Origin: Halomonas sp. SpR1
GTDB taxonomy: Bacteria; Pseudomonadota; Gammaproteobacteria; Pseudomonadales; Halomonadaceae
Direction of reading: 5' to 3'
Length of the DNA stretch: 64,000 nt
NCBI RefSeq assembly: GCF_031010175.1
Contig: NZ_JAUAMB010000001.1
Span: 1 to 64,000 of the forward strand
A program made the translations under genes and the position numbers. The notes below the pieces were generated by a model. That model did no database searches. It was not told the origin of the DNA and was given only the letters and a program-made list of their open reading frames with translations. Below are positions 7,515 to 16,007 of this stretch, one piece after another; the stretch's first letter is position 1; each line of letters opens with the position of its first letter.

Positions 7515-9937
7515 AGGAATCTCCATACAAAGCCGGCTGAAATAACATTGTCATATTCAGGAACACCGTCGTAGACGGCTCGTTCGCGGGTAATGCCATA
7601 TTCAAAATTTACGGTGGGGGTGAGCTCCCAGCTGTGCTGGTACCCAATCGACCACGTGTTCTCGCTGTCGAAATCTTCTTGCCAGTAGCGTCCTGAACCG
7701 AGGGAAATGGACTGGATAAAGGACTGCCGGTAGTCAATCGGGGTTTCGTAGTTGACGGTTAATACACCGGCCAGGCTTGCGTCGCGCCGAGGATTGAAAT
7801 AGCTGGCATCCACATCATCATTACGTGATGCGGATGCCTGTACCTCTCCGTTGACCTGCCAGCGATCCAGATGGTAAAGCGTTTGATTCCAGTAGCCATA
7901 AACAGATTGGCGCAGGTTGCTATCGTCAAAATCGGTGGCCATAACGCCGATAGCACCAGCACCACGCTCGTCTTGTCGATAGGCCAGTTCAGCACGGTAG
8001 CGATCGGCGTTGACGCCATCCCGCAGTGCCCTCAGTGGTGTGTCGATGGTGTTGATCTCGACGCCCAACGTGGTGGTGACGTGATCCGTTGGGGCGTACT
8101 TCAGCTCGGCGAGAGCCAGGAAGTCGTCGTTGAGCTGTGAGCCGTGGCCCGCAGCAAGGGTGACTGTAGCTGGGTGCAGGTTCCATTCGTAGCCGGCTAC
8201 GTTGTAGGAAGCATAGAGATTCTCATCGTCAAATTCTCCGAACTGGCCAACACGTTGTGCGAAAGGACGAGAGCCGTTGCTATTTCGCGGCCCTTCAAGA
8301 AGTACTTCATAGCGCCACTCTCGGGATGCTTGAGTACCGCTACCTTGTCCCTTACTGCGCTCGAACGTACTGCTTAGTTGCGGAGCACGTTGTTCGCGCC
8401 ACTCTCGCGCTAGGTCATCCCGTGAGGCACTCGGCCTTGCTTCGGTAGTCGTTCTCGCAATTTCAGCAGTGGTGCCTTGCCACTGGCCCCGCTGCAATCG
8501 GGCAAGCAGTACCCCGTGCTGGGCAACAGTTTGTTGGTCAGGTGGAAGTAGCTGCTCAGCCTGTTGGTAAGAAGTTTCCGCTTTTCTTGTCCAGCCTCTC
8601 TCACGCTCAATATCACCCTTTATCAGCCAAAGGTAGGGATCCGCTGGTGCTTGATTTTGATATTCCGCAAGGCGCTCGCTAGCCTCGTCGGTGCGACCTC
8701 GCCAGGCATCAAGTAGAACTTCCAGCAACAAAACTTTTTGATAGTTGGGGTTCTCAATACGTACGGTGCGAGTAAAGTCTAGGCGTTGCTCAGGTTCACT
8801 GGCACGCCACTCTTCCAATAATTTGTCCGCATCGCGAAATCGCTGAGCGTCAGTGTAACTGTAAAACAGTCCCTCATTGAGGGGATCGTCAGGGTTGGTT
8901 GCCTGTTCGGGGGATTGTCGAATCAGGTTTTCGTAGAGTTCGATGGCTTCATCAGGACGCCCCATGCCATTCAGTGCATAGGCTCTGGCACGCGCCACAT
9001 AGCTTGGTAGCTGGCCATGCTGGTTTTCAAGCCGCATGGCTAGCGCTTCCGCTTCAGAGAAGCGCCTAAGCTCTGCGAGCGCCACCACCTTGTCGTATTC
9101 AGCAATGGTGATAAGTTCTTGGGGGGCATCTGGAGTGTTCAAAACGCTGTTCAATTGCGCCAACCCTTCCTCCGTTCTGGTGGGCTGGTCGGTATGTATG
9201 CCCAAGCGTATATCCGTTACCCCTTCATAGTAAGTAAGCCACAGACGGTCATTATCGCTGAAGACATCGGCGTTGGACTGCATGATACGGCGTGCCGCCG
9301 AGCTGGCGCCAAGCCCCACGGCCAGACGGTAAAGTGCTTGCAATTCGCCCGTATTGTTTGGATCTTGAGCTACTAGTGCCTGGCGGGCGTCCAGCTCTTG
9401 CATGGCGTCAGTTGTCTGTGCTGCCAGGTAGCCCTTTGCCTCAAGCCCAGCCGTTGTTGTACCTGCTACCTGGTTGTACTGCTGCAACGATATATCCGCC
9501 AGGGTATAGCTGCCCATATCGGTATGAACCAACGCTTGGCCTAGCCATCCTTGTGGATTTGACGGGTTTCTATAGGTAAGTGTTCGGAACATCTCCAATG
9601 CCTTGTCGTATTCACCTACACTGCGAGCCGCACCGGCAAGGTTGGCAAGTTCCGAATCACTGTAATTTTCCGTTTGGCACCAAGGGCACACGTCCAGTGC
9701 TTCCTGGTAGCGAGTGGCGCGTACCAGCAGTGCTATCAGATCAGCCCGAACACGCACATCGCGTGTTTGGTGATAAAGTGACTGTAAACCGTCAATGGAT
9801 GTTTCCAGTGCCCCCTGGCGTGCCTGGATAACCAGTGCTTCGCGTTGCGCATCAGTCGTTGTTTGCCCCTGCACCGCAGCGGAAGTGAGGCAAGCGAGCA
9901 GGCAAATCGGCAGTAGGGAGCTAGGACGATTCTGCAT
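7511..9937 (-). CDS. pgaA: Outer-membrane PNAG export porin PgaA
   Basis: 808 aa with a signal peptide ending near VQGQT. A long region of TPR-like helical repeats (about residues 30-480, for example NPSNPQGWLGQALVHTDMGS) is followed by a C-terminal beta-barrel of about 300 residues ending in a terminal Phe-Leu pair (VWRFL). This is the PgaA layout: periplasmic TPRs recruit PgaB and the barrel exports deacetylated PNAG. It is the first gene of pgaABCD, followed by coupled pgaB. Confidence 0.94.
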   Translation of the reverse strand: MQNRPSSLLPICLLACLTSAAVQGQTTTDAQREALVIQARQGALETSIDGLQSLYHQTRDVRVRADLIALLVRATRYQEALDVCPWCQTENYSDSELANLAGAARSVGEYDKALEMFRTLTYRNPSNPQGWLGQALVHTDMGSYTLADISLQQYNQVAGTTTAGLEAKGYLAAQTTDAMQELDARQALVAQDPNNTGELQALYRLAVGLGASSAARRIMQSNADVFSDNDRLWLTYYEGVTDIRLGIHTDQPTRTEEGLAQLNSVLNTPDAPQELITIAEYDKVVALAELRRFSEAEALAMRLENQHGQLPSYVARARAYALNGMGRPDEAIELYENLIRQSPEQATNPDDPLNEGLFYSYTDAQRFRDADKLLEEWRASEPEQRLDFTRTVRIENPNYQKVLLLEVLLDAWRGRTDEASERLAEYQNQAPADPYLWLIKGDIERERGWTRKAETSYQQAEQLLPPDQQTVAQHGVLLARLQRGQWQGTTAEIARTTTEARPSASRDDLAREWREQRAPQLSSTFERSKGQGSGTQASREWRYEVLLEGPRNSNGSRPFAQRVGQFGEFDDENLYASYNVAGYEWNLHPATVTLAAGHGSQLNDDFLALAELKYAPTDHVTTTLGVEINTIDTPLRALRDGVNADRYRAELAYRQDERGAGAIGVMATDFDDSNLRQSVYGYWNQTLYHLDRWQVNGEVQASASRNDDVDASYFNPRRDASLAGVLTVNYETPIDYRQSFIQSISLGSGRYWQEDFDSENTWSIGYQHSWELTPTVNFEYGITRERAVYDGVPEYDNVISAGFVWRFL

Positions 9938-10398
9938 GGTGATATTCCTACCCTGGGAGCTAATGACAGCTTGTTTGTAATAAAATGTATCTCTCAGTGT
10001 ATAGGAGTTTCTTTAAGTAAATATTGGACTAAAACATGAACTTGAAGAGGAATATCATCAGTCTAAGAGGTGAGTTGGCTCATCCTAACGCTATGATGAA
10101 AGCCCTTATAAGCTTAATTATAAAGGAACAATATTCTTTAATTTCGGCAAGGTAAGCCACGGACAAGCTCAAGGCCTTGACATAATATTGAGATATTAAT
10201 GAAGTATATTTATGACCGAAGCTGACATTGCTTATTTATGGATTTCCCATGGAAGCAAAGTGCGGTTAGAGGTGCCGCTTCCCTCTTCTAATTTTAATCA
10301 ATCTATATTCCCCTCCGTAATTATTGCCCTTCGCCAAACTGTTAAGGTGCTTACTTGCACTAAATCAGCTATCGCGGTACTAAACAGATACTTATTCA
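9938..10398. other. AT-rich gap upstream of pgaA and the DUF3750-type gene
   Basis: A 461-bp divergent spacer, clearly more AT-rich than its surroundings. TTGACA at 10177-10182 resembles a -35 element for the rightward gene, but no well-spaced -10 is seen. A 65-codon open frame from 10212 has no ribosome site and no recognisable content and is not called. The pgaA promoter must lie here, but I cannot place it. Confidence 0.4.
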
Positions 10399-11178
10399 GT
10401 GACGGATAATGCAATGAAAATGCTACTGCGATGGATGCTTAGCTTTGTGGCGCTATTAGCGCTTCTGTTGGCGGGGCCTGTTTGGATATTGGCGAGTAAT
10501 CAGGTGGTGACTGATGGGCATTGGTCGTCGCTGGATCGGTCATCTGCTGGTATTGCACCTGATCCAGAGGAGAATTCGGAAGCCGTGGTTCAGGTTTATT
10601 CCGCGCGTGCTTATAACTGGCGTGGGGCGTTTGGTGAACATATCTGGATTGCGACCAAGGCGGAAAATGCCGATAGCTACCGACTTCATCAAGTGTTGAG
10701 CTGGCGGCGCCCAACGGTGGTCTCTTCAATTGATACGCCTGATCGAGCGTGGTTTGGCAATCCTCCCACACTGTTGGCTGATTATCGCGGCGATGCGGCT
10801 GCTCAGATAATACCCCAAATAGATGCCGCCGCCGCTGACTATCCCCAGGCTGAGCTTTATCGAGTGTGGCCTGGGCCGAACAGCAATAGCTTTATTGCCT
10901 GGGTAATACGCGAAGTACCCGGTTTTGAGGTGTCGCTCCCGGTAACTGCAATCGGCAAGGATTATATTTTCAATGGTGTTTTTGCGGCTGTGCCCAGTGG
11001 CACCGGGTATCAGCTCTCGTTCGGTGGGGTGGCAGGTATTATGTTGGCACTGGAGGAGGGCATTGAACTCAACCTCCTCGGCTTAAGCTTTGGTGTCGAC
11101 GTGATGCGACCCGCTCTGAAACTACCAGGCATAGGGCGGCTGGGGATGCCCGCTAAAGTATTGGGAAGCTCATCATGA
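10399..11178 (+). CDS. Membrane-anchored protein of the DUF3750 type, function unknown
   Basis: About 259 aa with one N-terminal hydrophobic segment (LLRWMLSFVALLALLLAGPVW, split), then a soluble periplasmic domain. The YNWRGAFGEHIWIATK and WPGPNSNSFIAWVIREVPG stretches are what I recall of DUF3750 proteins; their role is unknown. The frame begins at GTG 10399, but ATG at 10414 (MKMLLRW) is an alternative, and neither has a strong ribosome site. It stands alone, divergent from pgaA and convergent with mntR. Confidence 0.7.
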   Translation: MTDNAMKMLLRWMLSFVALLALLLAGPVWILASNQVVTDGHWSSLDRSSAGIAPDPEENSEAVVQVYSARAYNWRGAFGEHIWIATKAENADSYRLHQVLSWRRPTVVSSIDTPDRAWFGNPPTLLADYRGDAAAQIIPQIDAAAADYPQAELYRVWPGPNSNSFIAWVIREVPGFEVSLPVTAIGKDYIFNGVFAAVPSGTGYQLSFGGVAGIMLALEEGIELNLLGLSFGVDVMRPALKLPGIGRLGMPAKVLGSSS

Positions 11179-11259
11179 CAGTAAAAGCCGTTGTGTTCAT
11201 TTTTATGCTGAATTCAGGTAAATCATCTGCGTTTTCCCCACTGATAACGAGCAGCAGGT

Positions 11260-11739
11260 TTAGCTCTTTTGCTGCTGCTCGGTGAAGCGCTGCATGATGG
11301 CTAGGGTTTCGTCGCTAACATGGTGCTCCATGCCTTCAGCGTCAATTCGCGCAGTCGCATCTCTCACCCCGAGAGCACGTAAGAAGTGCAGCACGATATC
11401 GTGACGGGCGCGTGATGTCTCTGCCATTTTCTGCCCTGCTTCGGTTAGAAACAGCGAGCGATATGGCTTGCTAGTGACTAACTCCAGCTCATTTAGACGC
11501 CGAATCATTTTTGAGACCGTCGCCTGGCTGACCGCCATACGGTTGGCAATGTCTGCCGCGCGCGCTTCGCCGCGGTGTGCCAGTAGATCACCAATTAGCT
11601 CGACATAGTCTTCAATCAGCTCGGTTTCGTGGGCGTTTCGCACCGTCGCATACTGCTGGGCGTGCTGCTCCACAGGGGGCAGGGCATCACCAGGAATGCT
11701 CGGGGCAGGCAATGAAGCGTTTGGATTAGAATCAGTCAT
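11260..11739 (-). CDS. mntR: Manganese-responsive DtxR-family regulator MntR
   Basis: 159 aa from ATG at 11739. The winged helix-turn-helix reads RGEARAADIANRMAVSQATVSKMIRRL (split), followed by a dimerisation domain with ligand-like residues in EGMEHHVSD, as in MntR. The longer upstream open frame gives no family match. The N-terminal roughly 30 residues are Pro/Asn-rich and probably disordered, as in enteric MntR. It is divergent from a manganese-type ABC importer and separated from it by a palindrome resembling the MntR box. It should repress that importer when Mn(II) is plentiful. Confidence 0.88.
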   Translation of the reverse strand: MTDSNPNASLPAPSIPGDALPPVEQHAQQYATVRNAHETELIEDYVELIGDLLAHRGEARAADIANRMAVSQATVSKMIRRLNELELVTSKPYRSLFLTEAGQKMAETSRARHDIVLHFLRALGVRDATARIDAEGMEHHVSDETLAIMQRFTEQQQKS

Positions 11740-11816
11740 TGGTAAATTATATCGAAAGCAGTGGTAACAATCATTGGATACTTCTTGGGATAGTAGCGTA
11801 TTTTTGGGCAATATTG

Positions 11817-11830
11817 TTAGCCAAGGCTAA
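11817..11830. promoter_or_regulatory. Candidate MntR box
   Basis: TTAGCCAAGGCTAA is an inverted repeat (TTAGCC/GGCTAA) with a two-base centre. It shares the TAGC-AAGGCTA core with the E. coli mntH MntR box as I remember it. It lies five bases upstream of the -35 of the importer promoter and between the divergent mntR and importer genes. Confidence 0.65.
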
Positions 11831-11835
11831 ACTGT

Positions 11836-11865
11836 TTGCACAATGCTTTTTTGTTGAGCTACAGT
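11836..11865 (+). promoter_or_regulatory. Probable sigma-70 promoter of the manganese importer
   Basis: A -35 TTGCAC (11836-11841) and -10 TACAGT (11860-11865) are separated by 18 bp, about 35 bp before the start codon and next to the MntR box. Confidence 0.5.
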
Positions 11866-11899
11866 CTACTTATCGGTCATGTACAAAAAAGGAGAGACA

Positions 11900-12835
11900 A
11901 TGAGTAAGTGCAGCCTGGGTATAGCCTTAAGCCTGCCGCTCTGGCTGAGCGCCGCTCTAGCCAGTACGGAAGCGCCCAATGCTGAGGCGCAAGAGAGTGC
12001 GATGTCTCCCCTGAATGTGGCCGTCACGTTTTCTGTGCTTGGCGATATAGTTGCCAGCGTGGCAGGGGAGGATGCCAATGTCTCGGTATTAACCCCGGTT
12101 GGCGCTGAAGTGCACGAATGGGAATTAACCCCCAGTAATTTCGCTGCTTTGGAAAGCGCAGACGTTGTGTTTTACAACGGCTACCAGTTAGAGCAGTGGA
12201 TGCCCCAGGTCGAAGCAACGGTCATTGACGGAACGCCGCTGGTGGCAGTCGCCGAAGCCTCTGAATACCCGACTCAGACGATCATTACCGGCGACATGGA
12301 AGGCGATGTCGATCCTCATCTATGGATGGATCCGCGTGCGGTGTCAGCTTTTGTTCAAGTGGTCGCTAATGAGCTGGAGCATCTACTCCCTCAGCGGGCT
12401 GAAGCGCTTCAGCAGCGTGCTGAAGCGCTGAAAGAAGCGCTGCATGCACTGCATGTTGAACTCCAGGAGCGCCTAGAAGCGATACCTGAAGAGCGCCGCG
12501 TGCTACTGAGTAGCGAAGCCGCTTTCCTGTACTTCTCAGACGCTTATCACTTTGAGCATGACGGCATCTGGGGAACCAACGCCGAAACCGAGGGTTCACC
12601 CCGTCAGCTTATGCGCGTGGTGGATATGATTAATGAACGCCAACCAGCGGCGCTGTTCTGGGAGAGCACTATTTCCGACCGCCACGTCACCAGCCTGGCA
12701 CGGGATACCGGTGTTAAAGTCGCGGGGCCGCTATATGTGGACTCGCTTAGCGAGCCAGAGGGTGAAGCGGGCGATTATTTCACCATGATGCGCCACAACG
12801 TTGAGCTGTTGCGCGAAACATTGGCAACTGAGTAA
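11900..12835 (+). CDS. Manganese ABC transporter substrate-binding protein
   Basis: Cluster A-I metal-binding periplasmic protein, 311 aa, with a signal peptide ending near LASTEA. The four metal ligands can be placed as His72 (EVHEWELTPS), His140 (DPHLWMDP), Glu206 (SSEAAFLYF) and Asp281 (YVDSLSEPEG). This His-His-Glu-Asp set is that of PsaA/MntC-type Mn(II) binders; zinc-specific ZnuA has His in place of the Glu. An internal duplication (QRAEALQ, then QRAEALK) occurs in the linker helix. ATG at 11900 follows GGAGAGACA. It is the first gene of a three-gene importer operon under mntR. Confidence 0.9.
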   Translation: MSKCSLGIALSLPLWLSAALASTEAPNAEAQESAMSPLNVAVTFSVLGDIVASVAGEDANVSVLTPVGAEVHEWELTPSNFAALESADVVFYNGYQLEQWMPQVEATVIDGTPLVAVAEASEYPTQTIITGDMEGDVDPHLWMDPRAVSAFVQVVANELEHLLPQRAEALQQRAEALKEALHALHVELQERLEAIPEERRVLLSSEAAFLYFSDAYHFEHDGIWGTNAETEGSPRQLMRVVDMINERQPAALFWESTISDRHVTSLARDTGVKVAGPLYVDSLSEPEGEAGDYFTMMRHNVELLRETLATE

Positions 12836-12841
12836 ACGATC

Positions 12842-13672
12842 ATGGCAACGACTTTTGGCGGCGCCCCCGTGGCGATTAATATCCAAGGGCTCTACGCAGC
12901 TTATCAGCGCCAGCCCGTCTTGGAAGACATTGACTTGCAGTTCCCTGCGGGTAAATGGACGGCCATTGTAGGGCCTAACGGTGCGGGTAAATCGACGCTT
13001 TTTCATGTGCTTACCGGTAGCATGAAAGCGCTGCGGGGCAGTGTGCAGGCGTTTAATCAGCCGATTGAAATACACCGAAAAGCGGGACATATCGCTTACA
13101 TGGCCCAACGTGAAGCCATTGAGTGGGATTTCCCTGTTTCCGTATGGGAGACCGTCATGGGCGGCCGCTACGGGCATATGCGCAATGATCCGTTGTGGCG
13201 GCGTTTATTGCCTTCGCACTGTTACCATCCTAGCCATGGGGAGGCCGTGCGTGAGGCGCTGAGGGCAGTCGATATGTTGGCATTGGCAGAGCGTCCTATT
13301 GGCGCGCTCTCAGGCGGGCAGAAAAAACGCGTATTGCTAGCCCGCGCGCTCGCCCAGCAGGCCAATATTTTACTTCTTGATGAGCCACTGGCGGGCGTAG
13401 ACCCGCCCAGTGAGCGCTTGATTTTAGGCGTACTTGCTCGGGAGCGCGAGGCAGGGCGCACGGTTATTATGGTGACTCACGATATGCCCGGTGCTCGCCG
13501 ACATGTTGACCATGTGGTGCTGATCAACCGTTTTATCCGTGGGGTAGGGTCGCCTGATGAAATGCTCAGTGATGCCAAATTGGCTGAGCTGGCGGTGAGC
13601 TCAATCGAACAGTCGGCGAACGATGTGCGCGTCGCTGAAGCATCTTCTTCCTTTATGGCTGCCCAGGGGTAA
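12842..13672 (+). CDS. Manganese ABC transporter ATP-binding protein
   Basis: 276-aa ABC ATPase. It has Walker A GPNGAGKST, the signature LSGGQKKR, Walker B ILLLDEPLAGVD and the switch His in VTHD. It starts six bases after the stop of the binding protein and is followed after five bases by the permease. Substrate is inferred from the binding protein and mntR. It acts on the cytosolic face of the inner membrane. Confidence 0.92.
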   Translation: MATTFGGAPVAINIQGLYAAYQRQPVLEDIDLQFPAGKWTAIVGPNGAGKSTLFHVLTGSMKALRGSVQAFNQPIEIHRKAGHIAYMAQREAIEWDFPVSVWETVMGGRYGHMRNDPLWRRLLPSHCYHPSHGEAVREALRAVDMLALAERPIGALSGGQKKRVLLARALAQQANILLLDEPLAGVDPPSERLILGVLAREREAGRTVIMVTHDMPGARRHVDHVVLINRFIRGVGSPDEMLSDAKLAELAVSSIEQSANDVRVAEASSSFMAAQG

Positions 13673-13677
13673 GTAAA

Positions 13678-14613
13678 GTGACAGAACTAATGACGGCACT
13701 GAGCCTGTTTGGCGACACCTTGGTGAGTGGGCTCATCGCTGCGTTGATGGTCATTGTCAATCTGCTGCCTAGCGCTGTTTCAGATGCATTCCAGTACGCC
13801 TTTATGCAGCGGGCCTTATTAACCTCGGTGCTAGTGGGTGCTATTTGCGGTATTTTATCTTGCTATGTGGTGCTTAAACGCTGGTCGCTGCTGGGGGATG
13901 CTATCTCTCATGCGGTGCTGCCAGGGGTGGCGATTGCCTACCTGTTAGGCTGGCCATTTTTTGTAGGCGCGTTTATAACCGGCGCCTTAACCTCGGTAGG
14001 AATTGGTGCTATTGAGCGCCACACACGGATTAAGTCTGACGCGGCCATGGGATTGATGTTCACAAGTGCCTTCGCGCTGGGCATAGTGATTATTAGCAAA
14101 ATTGCCTCTAGTACTCACCTGATGCATATTCTGTTTGGCAACGTCCTAGGTGTTAAACAGTCGGCGCTATTGCTGACATTGGTAGCCAGTGTGATTGCCC
14201 TGTTAGTCGTGTGGCTCGCCTATCGGCCGCTGCTACTTTATGCCTTCGACCCCCTGCAGGCCCAAGCGCTGGGCTTTAATACCAGCATCATTCACTACGG
14301 GTTGATCCTACTACTAACTCTTACCATCGTAGCGAGTTTGGAAACAGTGGGGATTATTTTGGTAGTGGCGATGCTGATCACTCCTGGCGCCACGGCACAC
14401 CTGCTGACCGATCGTTTTAAAACCATGATGCTGATTTCCGTGGCGGTTGGGGTTAGCTCGGCGGTTATTGGGCTATGGCTTTCGGTAGTGCTGGACGTAG
14501 CCTCTGGCGGCACCATTGTATTGGTCGCTACCAGTTGGTTCTTTCTTGCCCTACTATTCTCGCCCCAACACGGTTTGATACTTCGCCAGTGGCGTCGCTG
14601 GCGTATGGGTTAG
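13678..14613 (+). CDS. Manganese ABC transporter permease
   Basis: 311-aa permease of the ZnuB/MntB (ABC-3) family with about eight to nine membrane helices. Diagnostic stretches are GDAISHAVLPGVAIAYLLG and SLETVGIILVVAMLITPGA. The start is GTG at 13678, five bases after the ATPase stop. It completes the importer operon of binding protein, ATPase and permease. Confidence 0.92.
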   Translation: MTELMTALSLFGDTLVSGLIAALMVIVNLLPSAVSDAFQYAFMQRALLTSVLVGAICGILSCYVVLKRWSLLGDAISHAVLPGVAIAYLLGWPFFVGAFITGALTSVGIGAIERHTRIKSDAAMGLMFTSAFALGIVIISKIASSTHLMHILFGNVLGVKQSALLLTLVASVIALLVVWLAYRPLLLYAFDPLQAQALGFNTSIIHYGLILLLTLTIVASLETVGIILVVAMLITPGATAHLLTDRFKTMMLISVAVGVSSAVIGLWLSVVLDVASGGTIVLVATSWFFLALLFSPQHGLILRQWRRWRMG

Positions 14614-14615
14614 CG

Positions 14616-14744
14616 CTAACACAACCGACTGCCTAATAGCAGCAGCGCCGGGTCTAAGCTGTGCCAACCCCACCAAGCTAACGCTAAACTGGCAAGCAGG
14701 GCGACCGCTAAGAGCAGAATAGAAAACGTTTTGGCAGCGTTCAT
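14616..14744 (-). CDS. Small 42-aa membrane protein coupled to the MFS transporter
   Basis: ATG at 14744 overlaps the MFS stop in an ATGA junction, and the frame runs 42 codons to TAG at 14616. The product is a lysine near the N-terminus, one long hydrophobic helix (FSILLLAVALLASLALAWW), a short polar turn, then a second short hydrophobic run ending SRLC. It is not among annotated families I recognise. The coupled start and membrane-like composition argue for a real gene, possibly a small partner of the transporter, but composition alone could mislead. Confidence 0.5.
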   Translation of the reverse strand: MNAAKTFSILLLAVALLASLALAWWGWHSLDPALLLLGSRLC

Positions 14745-15949
14745 GGGCTTACCTTGGTGAGTGTTGTGCGCTCAAGCGGCTTTTCACTTATAAACCAATG
14801 TAGCGCAGCTGCCACGACAGAGAGCACGATAGCCATTTGCCAGACCGTATTGTAGTTGCCAGTAAGGTCATAAAAATAGCCGCCCAGCCAGACGCCCATA
14901 AAGGAGCCAAGCTGGTGAAATAGAAATACGATGCCGCCCAGCATGGAGAGGTGACGAACACCAAACACAGAAGCCACGATGCCGTTGGTCAGTGGCACGG
15001 TGGAGAGCCATAGCAATCCTATGATGATACCGAATAGGTAAGCGCTAATTGGGCTTAACGGCAAATAAACAAATGCCGTAATCACTACGCCGCGAATCAA
15101 GTAGAGCCAGGTTAGCAATTTGGGTTTTGACCAGATACCGCCCATCCAACCTGCCGTATAAGTGCCGACAATATTAAACAGCCCCACTAGCGCCAGTACC
15201 GTTGTCCCCACTTGCACTGCCAGGCCTTTGTCGAATAAATAGCCGGGAAGGTGCACGGCAATGAACACCACCTGGAAGCCGCAGACAAAAAAGCCTAAAC
15301 AGAGTAGCCAAAAGCCTTTTTGGCCTGCTGCTTCATTTAGCGCATCTTTTAGGCTTAAATCGGAGGCCGTTTTGGCCGAGGGCTTATCACGCAGCATGGC
15401 CCCCAAAGGAATGATAACAGTGGCAATGGCGGCCATGGCCATTAGCGCTGCCGCCCAGCCTAGCCACTCTAGCAAACCCAGTGTACCGGGCAGCATCGCG
15501 AACTGCCCAAACGAGCCTGCCGCGCTGACAATACCCATGGCCATACTGCGCTTTTCGGGCGCCACTGCACGGCCAACTGCGCCAAGGATCACCGAGAAGG
15601 TTGTCCCGGAGAGACCAAGACCAATCAACAGCCCAGCGCTGACCGTCATGCCCAGCTCTGAAGTAGAGAGGCTCATAAACAGCAGCCCCAAGGCATAAAG
15701 CAAACCGCCAACCACGATAATCCGGGCCGCACCGAAGCGATCCGCCAGTGCCCCGGTAAAGGGTTGCGATAAGCCCCAAACCAGGTTTTGTAAGGCAAGC
15801 GCAAAAGCAAATACGCCGCGCCCCCAGCCCAGTTCGCTACTGAGCGGCTCCATAAAGAGCCCGAAGCCATGACGTAAGCCCATGGCCGTCGAGATGACCA
15901 GGCTTCCCAATATAATCAACAGCAGTGAGTGGCGAACAACGAAGGCCAT
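14741..15949 (-). CDS. MFS transporter, OFA/monocarboxylate-like
   Basis: 402-aa major facilitator with twelve predicted helices. The motif-A loop between helices 2 and 3 reads GALADRFGAARIIVVGG. The start of helix 1 with GLRHGFGLFMEPLSSELGWGRG resembles oxalate/formate-type and monocarboxylate-type MFS members. The substrate cannot be read. ATG at 15949 follows AAAGAGAACACC. The 42-aa ORF follows in an ATGA overlap. Confidence 0.85.
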   Translation of the reverse strand: MAFVVRHSLLLIILGSLVISTAMGLRHGFGLFMEPLSSELGWGRGVFAFALALQNLVWGLSQPFTGALADRFGAARIIVVGGLLYALGLLFMSLSTSELGMTVSAGLLIGLGLSGTTFSVILGAVGRAVAPEKRSMAMGIVSAAGSFGQFAMLPGTLGLLEWLGWAAALMAMAAIATVIIPLGAMLRDKPSAKTASDLSLKDALNEAAGQKGFWLLCLGFFVCGFQVVFIAVHLPGYLFDKGLAVQVGTTVLALVGLFNIVGTYTAGWMGGIWSKPKLLTWLYLIRGVVITAFVYLPLSPISAYLFGIIIGLLWLSTVPLTNGIVASVFGVRHLSMLGGIVFLFHQLGSFMGVWLGGYFYDLTGNYNTVWQMAIVLSVVAAALHWFISEKPLERTTLTKVSP

Positions 15950-16007
15950 GGTGTTCTCTTTATTGGCAGGCTAACAGTTGGCTCACTATCGCATGCGTTG
16001 TGCGCTT

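Noticed and set aside
10212..10409. 65-codon plus-strand ORF upstream of the DUF3750-type gene
   Set aside because: No ribosome site, AT-rich low-information product, and it overlaps the next start; likely chance.
12366..12480. Repeated QRAEAL segment in the manganese binding protein as a mobile or regulatory repeat
   Set aside because: It is a short internal helix duplication in the normal linker helix of these proteins.
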